Assembly: GCA_037176905.1 (NCBI GenBank)
Contig: JBBBWG010031975.1
Span: forward strand, 55,301 to 119,300
Length of the DNA: 64,000 bases
From: Azolla pinnata
Taxonomy: Eukaryota > Streptophyta > Polypodiopsida > Salviniales > Salviniaceae
Direction: 5' to 3'
Numbering within the stretch: the first letter of the stretch is position 1; each line of letters starts with the position of its first letter. The position numbers were made by a program, and so were the translations under genes. The notes under the pieces were generated by a model. It searched no databases and had not been told where the DNA came from. It saw nothing but the letters and a program-made list of their open reading frames with translations. Shown here piece after piece: positions 24,330 to 34,504 of this stretch.

Positions 24330-24930
24330 TCCGATCGAATTTATCGTCGAAGGCTCAAAGGATGCGCCTAACAACTCGGAAACTGCCCATTCCTTAAACC
24401 CGATTAATCGTGTCATCGAGCTTGCGTCTTATTTTTTCGAAACACCCACCCGATATTCGATCAAATTTGTATCAGAGTCTCGACAGTAGTCTGCAAGAGC
24501 CAAGCACAAAGGGAATAATTCACCCACTAAAGAGATGCGGAGATCTACGCATAACAACTCGGTAACTACCCATCATTCTTCAAACCGATCAATCGTGTCA
24601 TCGAGCTCTGTGTTTTATTTATTTTTTGAAACACCCACCCGATGTTCGATCGAATTTCTCAGAGTCTTGAGAGCAGTCTGCAAAGCCAGCTAACGAGGGG
24701 AAAAATAATTTCACCCACCGAAGAGATGCAGGATTGTAGGGGGCATTTTGGGAAGATAAAGAAACTTGAACTTCTTTCTTCTTCTTCTTCTTTTGTATGT
24801 GAAGGGAGGGCATTTGGGGAATATAAAGAAACATGAACTTCTTTCTCTTCTTTCACTTCCTTTTCTTCTTCTTCTTCTTCTTCTTCTTTCTCTTCATCTT
24901 CTTCTTCTTCTTCTTCTTCACGTCTTGTAT
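24330..24930. repeat. About 185-bp tandem duplication and (TTC)n tract before TBCC
   Basis: The phrase AACAACTCGG…CGTGTCATCGAGCT…GAAACACCCACCCGAT begins at about 24369 and again at about 24554. A shorter doublet (AAAGAAACTTGAACTTCTTTC / AAAGAAACATGAACTTCTTTC) occurs at 24755-24855. A (TTC)n tract fills about 24860-24920 just before the TBCC start, probably its leader. Confidence 0.75.
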
Positions 24931-24941
24931 TTTCTGTTCCG

Positions 24942-26078
24942 ATGGCTCAGGAAGAAGCGAGCGATGGCGAGCTCGCGCTGCAGCAGAAGCACGCCGCCAT
25001 GCTCCATCGCCTCGCAGCCAAAGAAGAAGCCCGGTTGCAGATCTCTTCCTCCCGCCGCGCCGGATCCGTTGCATCCGTAGACCCCGACGAATCCACCGCT
25101 CGCTTCTTGCTCTCCTTCGCTGACGCCTGCAAGCGGTGGGAGGAATCCCTCTCGTCGCTTCATTCTCCTGTACAAGGAGAAGCGGTCGGTGTAAAGGATT
25201 CTCTTGACCTTCTTGCGGTCCGGCTCTCGGAGCTGGAACGATACGTCGCAGAGAAGGCGTATTTCCTTCCCGCCTACGAGGTTCGGTCGTCTCAGGCTGC
25301 GATTTCTAGCTTGCGCGAGAAGCTGGATGCTGCGACGGCCCAGCTTCTTCCGAAGAAGAAGTTCTCTTTCAAGGGCAAGGCAAGTAAAGCCCATAAGTCC
25401 ATAGATGAAGTCAGGGAAGATGTGGCTCCTCCGCAGGTTTCTGGTGCAGCGAATGTTTCCAAGGCAAAGGAAGAGGGGAATGGAGTTTCGACAGAAGAGA
25501 AAAGCAAAGCTTCCGAACAAGCCTCTGATGCGAATGCATCGTGCAGGATACGTGGCATCAGAAATTCAATCGTAGTTAGAGATTTGAAGCATCAAAATGC
25601 AGAAGAGGTCATGCTTGAAAACCTAACCGATTGCAAAGTGTTCTTGAAAGGCATTTGCAGAGCTCTATATATGCATAACCTGAAAAGCTGTGAGGTTTAC
25701 TCGGGTCCTATTACAAGCTCAGCCCTCATCGAAGAAGTGGAGAATTGCGTCTTGATGCTGGCATCGCATCAGATTCGGATACATCATGCGAAGAGGACGG
25801 ATCTATACCTTCGTGTCAGGAGTAGGCCGATTGTTGAGTATACTAGGCGGGTTAGAGTTGCGCCATATGCATTTACTTATGAAGGCATCGAAGAAGATCT
25901 GATCGAAGCAAGCTTGCAAGAGGAGACAGGGCTATGGCAGAGTGTTGATGACTTCCGATGGTTACGTGCGATTCCTTCACCGAATTGGTCCATCCTGCCT
26001 GAGGTGGATCGGTTGCCACTTGTGGATGGAACATTGGTGGTGGACGGAGAGATTACTCCATGCTTGAATTCCTCATGA
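24942..26078 (+). CDS. Tubulin-binding cofactor C (TBCC), intronless, 378 aa
   Basis: An uninterrupted frame starts at the first ATG after the CT-rich leader. Residues 1-125 form a charged helical region like the TBCC N-terminal tubulin-binding domain (LHRLAAKEEARLQ, FLLSFADACKRWEESL). A basic, low-complexity linker spans about 138-200. The C-terminal beta-helix TBCC domain runs from about 203 to 330: IRNSIVVRDL, DCKVFLKGICRALYMHNLKS, CEVYSGPITSSALIEE, CVLMLASHQIRIHHA, RSRPIVE. The Q-x-R motif (Q277, R279) matches the arginine finger with which TBCC stimulates GTP hydrolysis by beta-tubulin in the TBCD/TBCE complex. The Arabidopsis counterpart is PORCINO, needed for making alpha/beta-tubulin dimers. 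Length matches the family. No defects seen. Confidence 0.93.
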   Translation: MAQEEASDGELALQQKHAAMLHRLAAKEEARLQISSSRRAGSVASVDPDESTARFLLSFADACKRWEESLSSLHSPVQGEAVGVKDSLDLLAVRLSELERYVAEKAYFLPAYEVRSSQAAISSLREKLDAATAQLLPKKKFSFKGKASKAHKSIDEVREDVAPPQVSGAANVSKAKEEGNGVSTEEKSKASEQASDANASCRIRGIRNSIVVRDLKHQNAEEVMLENLTDCKVFLKGICRALYMHNLKSCEVYSGPITSSALIEEVENCVLMLASHQIRIHHAKRTDLYLRVRSRPIVEYTRRVRVAPYAFTYEGIEEDLIEASLQEETGLWQSVDDFRWLRAIPSPNWSILPEVDRLPLVDGTLVVDGEITPCLNSS

Positions 26079-26079
26079 C

Positions 26080-27170
26080 ATGCTACTTCCCATCCTTGCT
26101 CGATGGAGCATTGCTGATAGAAGGATCAACATTTTGCCGTTGATTGCTGATTGTATATGCCTTGACTCTCAACCAGATTATTGGGTAGATGCTCTGTTTG
26201 GCTATGCCGTTTGTGTGTTATTGGCATAGTAAATTATGTGATGATTATCAATGAAAGAAGATAAGCAATCTTTGGTATTTATCATCACAATGCTTACTCG
26301 ATGGGCTTATGATGCACAACTTTAAATGAAAATGATCCATCATATTTGAGCTGGTTCAATGCATATTAATGATAGATCTCTAATAGTTGGATCAAGAGTT
26401 CTGAGTCAAGCGTGTGCTCTTCTTGAGTATGTATGACATACAAGATTCTTGCACACTGGAAGGAAATGGCATCTTCAGTAATGGCATACTTCGTGAGCAG
26501 TTGTTCAAAGAGGGCAAACCAATTTTAGCACACATTGGAGGGGTAGCTTGCTTGCCATGAAAATTCTCCTCATTTTGGTGTAGGAGAGTCACCAAGAGGT
26601 ATGTTAAGTTCCAAATTTATGATTTATGTAGGGAAATTTGGTCTGTATTCAAGATATTATATATGATATCAGAAGCCACTTAGTTAAGAAAGGTGCTGGT
26701 GCAATTGGTTTTTTGACTAGGATACTCTTAAAAATTACTCGAAAGTTACTCGAAATGTGAACGTTTTAGGAATGTAGGAGAAAATTTGATAGAATCAAGA
26801 ACGTAGAAACTTTCAGATATTATCAACGTAAAAATAGATTTCATGTTCCTCTTCAAAAAAAAAAAATGATGCATAATATTTAACTTATTACCAAAAATTG
26901 TATTAGTCATTACAATTTTAAGTTGTTGAAAAACATAAGAATGTTTAAGCCAATCAAACCATTAAATAGGTTTCGATAATTTCAATCTAAAATTTAACTT
27001 TTGATACTTGTAATGATTTATTTTGTACTTCATCATTTTTTATCACGAGGTGACGTAACAAGTGTGATAAGATGGAGATTTATATAAGACTTGAATGTTC
27101 ATTTTAGTTTTTTTACCTTTCATAATTAACAATTGTGAGTAAAGAAGGTTAATTTTAGTTAATTTTAGGC
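26080..27170. other. AT-rich intergenic region, no gene recognised
   Basis: The first few hundred bases probably hold the TBCC 3' untranslated region (AATGAAAG and AT-rich words near 26250). Beyond that I see only AT-rich sequence without domains. Confidence 0.45.
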
Positions 27171-27171
27171 T

Positions 27172-27800
27172 GCAAGAATACACCTCTCATCAACATTGTA
27201 AAGGACACAATCCATCCTCTTTGGATGGGTTCTAACCCTGCAAGTGTATACTTCTCTCATCAATATTATAAAGGATAAAAATAACACCACAAGTCTATCC
27301 GAGGAAGAACATCAAGTAATACAAGCAGCTTTTAGATACACATAAAAACATTAGGTAATACAACTCCATTGGTTCAATTAACTGGGTGCAACACAACTAA
27401 ATTAAGCGTTTCTTGTTAACAACCAAATCCTGAGCTAATATCACTAGTCCATCCTCTTTGGATGGGTTCAAACCCTGCAAGTGTATACTTGAGAAATCAA
27501 TATTGTAAAGGATAAAAACAACACAGGTCTATCCGTAAGCAACCAAATCCTGAGCTAATATCAGTAGTCCATCCTCTTTGGATGGGTTCAAACCCTGCAA
27601 GTGTATACTTGAGAAATCAATATCATAAAGGATGAAAACAACACCACAGGTCTATCCATGAAAGAGCATCATGTAATACTAACAGCTTTTAGATACACAT
27701 AAAACATTAGGTAATACAACTCCATTGGTCTAATAAAATGGGTGCAAGACAACAACTAAATTAAGCGTTTGTTGTTAACAACCAAATGCCGAGCTAATAG
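27172..27800. repeat. Complex nested tandem repeat
   Basis: A phrase starting TCCATCCTCTTTGGATGGGT begins at 27211, 27448 and 27568. It is followed each time by an ACCCTGCAAGTGTATACTT-like stretch. The periods of 237 and 120 bp show a longer unit containing an extra segment (TTTTAGATACACATAAAA, AACTCCATTGGT) that is present in copies one and three and missing in copy two. No protein-coding content is seen. Confidence 0.85.
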
Positions 27801-27929
27801 CACTGACTGCCTAATCACATCACAATCAATGCAGTTGCTTTCAGCATCAGAAAAGCAGCAAAACAGAAAAAGCAAAAACAGAACGAGGAAAAAAAAAATG
27901 AAATAAAAATTTCCTCCTACTTTCTTCTT

Positions 27930-28759
27930 CTTAGAATTGACGGTTTTCAAGGTTGGTAAAGAAAAGCAATGGCACCTTATGATCGGGCTGCAACGCGGAA
28001 CTCTTTCTTCTATGGATCCATGGCACCTCGCAGTTCCTCTCGCTGACGGGATGGGACGTCTTACCTTCCGCTGGTCTTTTGTCCCCTTTGCCCCCCTCCC
28101 CTTTCATTTCGTTCTGCCGTATGCTTGGCTGTCTCGATTTGATCCCCCGCTTAGCCACGCAGGGAGAGATGAGACACAGTGCTATAGCCCTAGCTATGGT
28201 TAGGGTTCCTTGCTTCCTTTGTTTCTGGTCGTCGTTCAAAGGACCCGCTATACTAGATCTGCAGGAGAATTGAATCCTTCATTGCACAGTCGGGGTAAAG
28301 TAGACCTGTCACTTTTGCAGCTATGGTCACGAACACATTCGATCTTATTTGCAGAGGCAATTGTGCAAGGAGAAAGAAGAAGAGGAAGCTGCAGAAGAAG
28401 CTGCAGACGAAGCGGTAGTAGGAGCATCCATCGCAGTGAATTTTTCCTTCAATTCAAGGTAATATACTCATCGGCTTCTTTCCTTAGATTCTGCGTTCAC
28501 CTGTGCACATGTCTGTTAACCTAACGCCTTCCATGGCTTCTCGAGGGGGAGATCTCCATTCCCCAGATTTCCGTTCATCTCAGCCCATGTCTGCTATGCT
28601 CAAAAGTTTCTTAACTTGTTAGTTAATTAGGCTCCATCTCTGCTGAGCATATTTGATCTGCCGATTCTGTATCTGTATAACCTTCTGAAACACACGTGTC
28701 TTGAGATAAAGCTGGCAATTGATTCCAAAATCGGGTAAATCCTAACCCTAACAAGATAA
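27930..28759 (+). other. Probable promoter and leader of the NPH3-like gene
   Basis: The base composition becomes less AT-rich. A purine-rich stretch (GAAAGAAGAAGAGGAAGCTGCAG near 28373) ends at a good splice-donor-like AAG|GTAATA near 28460, suggesting a 5' untranslated exon and an intron. The start codon at 28760 follows GATAA. No separate coding gene is supported. Confidence 0.35.
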
Positions 28760-30640
28760 ATGGCCAAGTCTTGGCTCCATCGCATCAGAGAAACGGGGGA
28801 TTTCAGCGATGTTACCGTATACGTTGAAGGCCAAGCTTTCCATCTCCATATGCTCCCTCTTGTATGTGCTAGCGGCTACTTCCGATCTCTTTTCACCACT
28901 TCTGCCAGCACGAGCTCCAACTCTCGCTACAGCTATGGCCAAACTTCCTCAGACAACGATTCCAGCAACAAAGTAAAGCCGGATCATGTGAATCAGGGAA
29001 AACGTCCAATGGTTATTGATCTGAGTGCCGCGGCCTGTGGTGCAGAAGCTTTCTCCATCGCTGCAGATTCCTGCTACCTTATCAAACCTGCCTACACGCT
29101 AGGCAATGTGGCTAGAGTTCGAGCTGCAGCAGATTTTCTCGGCATCGTAGAGCTCATGGAGAGCAGCAGGAAGTTTCTGTATGCTAACGTCTTCAATCAC
29201 TGGAAAAACGCTGCAGCTTTTCTCCAGAACTATCTTCGCCTGGGATCGTCTGTGGATGAATATGTAGAGAGCAGATGCATCAGAGTCATCACTGCCGCTT
29301 GCAAGAGAGCTTTCATAGACACTCTATCTCTGTCTGCACCGATCAATAGCCACGATTTAACTACCGGAGGTGGTATATTGAGCGAAGCTTCCATGGCCTC
29401 TAGATCACGGAGCCTGGTGCCATCACACGAGATACTGAGTACCGTTCTCGTCAAGGTTTGCTCGCTGAGAGACGAGATGGTGGAGAAGATCGTGGAAGAG
29501 CTCGTCTCTGCGGAGGTGAATCTCAGCCTCAGTTGCAGGCAAGGTAGGAACGCGAAGGAATGGCTGAAGAATACCATAGCCAGGGAAGAATGCAGAAGCA
29601 GCAGGGTGAGAAGCTGGATCGTAGTCTGTCTCACGAGATTGCTGCAGCGGAGTACCAGTGCTACCCAGGATCTGAGATCAAGATCAAATCTGCCATCGCT
29701 GCAGCTGTCTTCTCACTACTGGTGCGCTCTGCTACAGGAGGCCGCCTCCTGTGCGAAGGAAGCTTCCATGGAGGTGGGAGATGGATCCACGAGCTTGTCA
29801 GATCTGCTCAAGCTCAGACTTGTAGAGGCGAAATCCTTTCTGGAAGAACGAATCGGGAGAGGCCTGGACGAGCTAGACGAGTACTTGCAAAGCTACAGGC
29901 TAGAGCCACAGGTCCTTGTGTCTTTAGTCAGATATTTCAGGGAAGTTCAGGCCTCCGCCATCGCCACACCTTCGGATGAGCCGCAGCAGCAGGAGGAGAT
30001 GAAAGCATCCGTTTCATCATCAGAGGTGGCAGCAGAAGTGGATTCTTGCCTCTGGAACCTCGTCGACGAGGAGACGTTCTCGGAGAGGGACTTCATCTTC
30101 CTCGTCGAGGCCTTCCCTGCACAGTCGAGGAAATCGCACGATCTAGTGTACGCAGCTATCGAGAAGCTCGTGGACAAGAAGCAGAAGGAGAAGGAGAAGG
30201 CGATGGCGGCGACGGATCTTCCGCAGGGCGATGGAAGCGCGGATCAGGAGGACGCGGGATGTCGAGCAGAAACGGAGCAGAAGCTATGGAGCCTGGTGGA
30301 CGTTAGCAAGCTCAGCGATTCCTGGTACAGCAGAGCCATGAGCAATCCCGGGATGCTGAAGAGATCAGACGTGATCGAGCATGTGCTGAAGCGGCAAGTG
30401 AGCGAGCTGGAGAAGGGCCTGGCTATGGAAGCTTCCCTGGGAGCAGGTACCAGCAGCAGCAGCAGCAGCAGAAGCAGAGCTGAAGCTTCCATGGCGGCTC
30501 GATTCAGCAGCGAGAAGCTGCGGAGCATAATGCAGCAGCTGGTGCAGGCGAGCCTGAAGCTTCTGGAGGAGAACGCGCGGCGAGCGATGGAGATCGCGGA
30601 GCTGAAGAGACGCTGCGCAGAAGCCTTCCTGGTCAGCTAG
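28760..30640 (+). CDS. BTB/POZ domain NPH3-family protein, intronless, 626 aa
   Basis: The N-terminal BTB domain covers about residues 1-150: DFSDVTVYVEGQAFHLHMLP, LVCASGYFRSLF, and NVARVRAAADFLGI. The NPH3 domain follows, with short blocks such as WIVVCLTRLLQ, LLKLRLVEAKSFLEERIG and RDFIFLVEAFPAQSRKSHDL plus YAAIEKLV. A helical C-terminus with a Ser run (about 565-575) ends in a coiled-coil-like segment. The family (NPH3, RPT2, NPY) forms CUL3-linked adaptors at the plasma membrane in phototropin and auxin-transport signalling. The NPH3 domain is divergent and the BTB is split by an insertion at about 50-80. I cannot assign a subgroup. The gene has no coding intron, unusual for the family. 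A heat-shock-element-like array begins at the stop codon. Confidence 0.87.
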   Translation: MAKSWLHRIRETGDFSDVTVYVEGQAFHLHMLPLVCASGYFRSLFTTSASTSSNSRYSYGQTSSDNDSSNKVKPDHVNQGKRPMVIDLSAAACGAEAFSIAADSCYLIKPAYTLGNVARVRAAADFLGIVELMESSRKFLYANVFNHWKNAAAFLQNYLRLGSSVDEYVESRCIRVITAACKRAFIDTLSLSAPINSHDLTTGGGILSEASMASRSRSLVPSHEILSTVLVKVCSLRDEMVEKIVEELVSAEVNLSLSCRQGRNAKEWLKNTIAREECRSSRVRSWIVVCLTRLLQRSTSATQDLRSRSNLPSLQLSSHYWCALLQEAASCAKEASMEVGDGSTSLSDLLKLRLVEAKSFLEERIGRGLDELDEYLQSYRLEPQVLVSLVRYFREVQASAIATPSDEPQQQEEMKASVSSSEVAAEVDSCLWNLVDEETFSERDFIFLVEAFPAQSRKSHDLVYAAIEKLVDKKQKEKEKAMAATDLPQGDGSADQEDAGCRAETEQKLWSLVDVSKLSDSWYSRAMSNPGMLKRSDVIEHVLKRQVSELEKGLAMEASLGAGTSSSSSSRSRAEASMAARFSSEKLRSIMQQLVQASLKLLEENARRAMEIAELKRRCAEAFLVS

Positions 30641-31320
30641 AAGGTTCTAGAAGGTTCGCGAAACCCCGTCCGGACGCTGCCTTCCTTCTAGAAGCTTCCT
30701 TCGAAACCTCGGGGTAAGGTTCTAGAAGCTTCTTTCGAAACCTCGGGGGTAAGGTTCTAGAAGGTTCTTTCGGGGGAAGGTTCTGGAAGCTTCTTTCGGG
30801 GTAAGGTTCTAGAAGCTTCTTGAAGTTCGAGAAGATTCTTCTAGAAGGAGGAATCCCCTTCTTCTTCTTCTTCTTCTTCTTCTTCTTCTTCCACCATGGG
30901 TCTTGGAAGGTTCTACAAATCCTTCATTATGCTGCTTCTAGAAGGTTCGGATAGTGGCGGAAGGTTCTAGAAATCCTTCATTACGCTGCTTCTAGAAGGT
31001 TCGGGTAGGGGTTCTCGAAGGGAACCTTGGGTTTCTAGAAGGTTCTTCTAGAAAGAAGGTGAAATCCTTAACATCTTACAAAGCTCTTGTTAGAAATCTG
31101 TTCCTTGAAAACCTTGGGTTCTAGCGGGTGTTCTTTCTAGAAAGCCTCGTATCCTTTGGTGTACAATGTTCTAGAAATCGTTTACATGCTGTTGGAAAGC
31201 TCCAGAAGGTTTTGCTATCGTGTTGGGTAGACGAGTTTGGTGGGTAAATTTTCACATACTCCCGCTCCGGAAGGTTCTAGAAATCCTTACGACAGGATGT
31301 TAGTTCTAGAAGGTTCTTGA
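30640..31320. repeat. Minisatellite rich in TTCTAGAA (perfect heat-shock-element words)
   Basis: I count 15 TTCTAGAA palindromes, starting at 30645, 30686, 30720, 30755, 30807, 30839, 30936, 30965, 30990, 31033, 31046, 31135, 31169, 31275 and 31304. In the first part the unit is about 35 bp (GGTTCTAGAAGCTTCTTTCG plus AAACCTCGGGGTAA). At 30640-30662 the string is GAA-nn-TTC-nn-GAA-nn-TTC-nn-GAA, five perfect HSE pentamers. A (TTC)n tract interrupts at about 30860-30890. The array lies in the 3' flank of the NPH3 gene. Confidence 0.85.
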
Positions 31321-31449
31321 AACCTTGGTTTTTAGAATGCTCTTCGGGAAAACCCTAAACCCTTGGATCTTGCAGATGGTTTAGAATGTCCTTGGAAATC
31401 CTTGCATATTAGAAAGATCTAAAAGGTTTTGCTATCTTGACGAACAGAC

Positions 31450-31980
31450 AAGTTTGCTGATTGAGGCGTGTAAATTATTTTTATTCAGATCTTTTTATAA
31501 TGTAATAACATTTCTTTGGATGTCCGCTTGTTCGAGCTCCAAATCTCTTCGATTTGAGCAAGAATCAAAGACTCGTTGTTTCAATTTTGATTGGTGACAA
31601 AAGGAATGAGATATTACATTGTAAAGGATACATACATATATGTAAATTTGTAACTCATCTATTCTGTTACAGTAATAGACTAATATTCAGTATTAGTTAG
31701 TTAGGTCTTTGATGAAGTTCACCATGAAAGGGTAATTGACTAATAATAAATAATAATAATATTTAGTATTGAACAACTTGTTTAATATTATTGTTATTAT
31801 ATTATTTAATATTAAACGTACCCTTCTTAGTTAAATAATATTAACCAAGTATATTCTAGCCTTATTTAATTAAAACATTTTATAATTTTGGACTTTTGAG
31901 TCAACTTAGTGTAGCGTGGTATGGTGCTAGTGTGTTCTAATTTAGGTTGTAGTTATAACTAGCTTTAACTTTAATAACTG
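31450..31980. other. AT-rich intergenic region, no gene recognised
   Basis: AT-rich sequence with TAATATTA-type words around 31690-31850. No coding or RNA feature is supported. Confidence 0.5.
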
Positions 31981-31989
31981 ATTTATCCT

Positions 31990-32940
31990 TGGCTTTTCTA
32001 GAACATCAGAAATGAATATTAAATCTATATGTATCGGCATTTACATCATGATTTTATGTTTGATTAATTGGCTAGACTAATCGACTTTATAGACAAAGTC
32101 GTGAGTTTTAAACCACTGCCATTGTTTTTGTAAATAACGTTTATGAAATGCACGAATTATATCTGGGGTATTCTTCAGATGGTGTGTCGGTTCCCATGTT
32201 CCTTCGAAGATAAGGTACTCTTTCCAAATGACAAGGTATTGAAAACTTGTGACGAGAGAGATAAGAGTCAAGAATTTAGTCGAACTTATATTGTTCTGCG
32301 GTCGAGAGCTGAATCGATGGTGGAAGGGGAGGGTGTCAACCGGGGATTTCAGATAGATTGTGTGGGGTTTAAGAAGGCAGACATGAAAGACATTATAAAT
32401 GCAGAAGTGGGTTTGTAACTTTAATCGAACAACCATAGAACAAATTTTCTCGATGATTCGTAAAGGGCTTAAGTTCATGTAATCGAGCTTCGTACAAGGA
32501 CGAGTCGTGACAATATTATAAAGGAAAAGTCAAACAAAGTCACTTAACTCGAATTGCGGGAAATCAGAGGGAAGATAGTCTGCTTGCACCTTGTCGCGTT
32601 CACCAGCGAGACAAAACTTAGGACAAATGTAAAGAAGATAAACGAAGCCGAGTATTAATTCCGTAATTGGCGTTCTTCACCTTGATTTGGATCAAGATAG
32701 ACCCATCGTATTTATACAATTTCAAAACTCCTGCATGCAAGAAGAGAGTCCTACATGCAAGAAGAGAGAAATACATACAAGCTTCTAGAAAGTTTTAGAA
32801 CTTTTTGTAATATCATACAAAGATATTAAATATGTATGTATTAATATTTACATTATGATTTTATATTTGATCAATTGGTTAGACTAATTGATTCAATAAA
32901 TAAAGTTGGGGGTTCGAAACTCATTTTTGCAACGATCTTT
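31990..32940 (-). mobile_element. Relic of a chromodomain Ty3/gypsy LTR retrotransposon
   Basis: On the minus strand, 32478-32077 encodes the end of pol: integrase C-terminus (LRIIEKICSM, LKLQTHFCIYNVFHVCLLKP) and a chromodomain (QYLVIWKEYLIFEGTWEP, then HLKNTPDIIRAFHKRY). The direct repeats of about 100 bp at 32020-32110 and 32825-32935 both contain the sequence following pol, so the second probably marks the pol end and LTR start of another copy. Between them, 32520-32800 looks LTR-like, with a minus-strand TATA box (TATAAATAC) and a stretch shared with 45720-45770. The rest of gag-pol is missing, so the element is dead. Confidence 0.75.
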
Positions 32941-33472
32941 ATCAATAAAATAAAGAGTCTATTTGAATGCCCACAATGTAGTTAATACATTAAAAACATT
33001 GTAACAAGTATGTAAGTATGTGATAAAAATTTAAAAGTTTTGTTCATCAAGTGCAACAATATCTTGAGGATTGATGATATGGTTATCTCTCTCTTAAGAG
33101 ATGATTAAGTAATTACATGTTCAAATCAACTGGTAAACAATTATGATAATGTAATGCCTTTACAATTTTATACAAGAAGAAGCAGATAATAGCTTACTTT
33201 GTTATGAGAAATGTTTAGTAACATGACTATATGAATAATATGGAAGTTAAGATTCATGAGATTTTTTAATGGTAAACATACTCCCCCCAGTTAAATTTAT
33301 TAAAAAAATATAATTCGAAATCATACATACCTTTAAAGGGTAATATAATAGTTTTAAAGACATTGAAAAACAATATCGATCCTTTTCATTAAAAGTGGGA
33401 CAACTACCCCTTCTACTCATTGATATAAGTTTTTATATATAAAACTATTCACTACCTAAATGGTTAAACAAA

Positions 33473-33825
33473 TGTCATATACACATGTGTAAACACAAAT
33501 TTACAATAAATAATACAAGCTTTTGATCTTAAAGTAACAATTATTTATNNNNNNNNNNNNNNNNNNNNNNNNNNNNNNNNNNNNNNNNNNNNNNNNNNNN
33601 NNNNNNNNNNNNNNNNNNNNNNNNNNNNNNNNNNNNNNNNNNNNNNNNATTTACAATAAATAATACAAGCTTTTGATCTTAAAGTAACAATTATTTATAT
33701 TGATTTATTTTCAAAAAATATATCACGTCATATACACATGTGTAAACACAAATTTACAATAAATAATACAAGCTTTTGATCTTAAAGTAACAATTATTTA
33801 TATTGATTTATTTTCAAAAACTTTA
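33473..33825. repeat. 103-bp tandem repeat interrupted by an assembly gap
   Basis: The same unit (…ACACATGTGTAAACACAAATTTACAATAAATAATACAAGC… in short pieces) is seen before the N run and twice after it, starting at 33649 and 33752, a 103-bp period. The copy number inside the gap is unknown. Confidence 0.85.
33549..33648. other. Assembly gap of 100 N
   Basis: One hundred N characters, a conventional placeholder for a gap of unknown size. The tandem repeat on both sides explains why assembly failed here. Confidence 0.99.
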
Positions 33826-34079
33826 TTTTCCCCTAAAAGGGTGGTCGGGTGCTTACAAAAACAGTGACAGCTAGTCCATTGCAAATGAAAACAACAATGT
33901 CGGAGCCATATAATACTAATGCGATTTAGTATTAACAATTGAAAAGTAAAGTCCCTTTCCCCAAATTTTGAGACATTTTAACTTATGTTAGGGAGCTGCA
34001 TTTAAATATATCTCCAAGCTATCATTTGATCATAAAGCAACAAGCAATTCAAGGACTAAAAATACTGCATGCGTTTTAA

Positions 34080-34492
34080 GGCAAAATTACTAAAAAATGC
34101 CTAACAAAATTATAAATTGCATTTGAATGCCTACCAAAACTAGAAATAGTAAACTAATATCTAGTTTTAAAATTTAACACACATTTTATTCATTAACATC
34201 AAATCAATTAATTATGACTTCAATTAATATCTAATTGATTAACACCAAATTAATGTGCTAATCAATTAGTTAGATTACAAAATGACTAAATTTTGTTAAT
34301 AGAATATAATTAGAGAATCGATTAGGATCAATTAGCGAGGAAGGATTAAAAAGAATCAACTGACGTTATCTTACGACAATTAATGTGGCGTTAATTCTTA
34401 TTGGAAAATAAGAACAAGTGTTGATTTGTAGTTTTCCGATTCCCGTACATGTTGATTTGTAATTTTGTGAGGCGCTTTTTGGTAATTCTCCC
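34080..34492. mobile_element. Mutator-type MITE with about 40-bp inverted ends and 9-bp target duplication
   Basis: The left end (GGCAAAATTACTAAAAAATG…) and the reverse complement of the right end (GGGAGAATTACCAAAAAGCG…) align over about 40 bp. Flanking sequences GCGTTTTAA (34071-34079) and GCATTTTAA (34493-34501) look like a 9-bp target duplication with one mismatch, the size made by Mutator-like transposases. The element has no coding capacity. Related sequence is found near 40900-41215 and 42470-42650. Confidence 0.75.
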
Positions 34493-34504
34493 GCATTTTA
34501 AATA

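Noticed and set aside
24049-24489. 146-codon frame over the 102-bp duplication
   Set aside because: Its length comes from two near-identical repeat copies. There is no domain and no splice or promoter context.
27172-27800. CRISPR-like repeat-spacer structure
   Set aside because: Units are long, of unequal length, and the DNA is clearly eukaryotic nuclear.
32840-32940. tRNA-derived SINE (GGTTCGAAAC resembles a B box)
   Set aside because: The matching sequence at 32020-32110 is the end of the gypsy pol frame, so the retrotransposon explanation is better.
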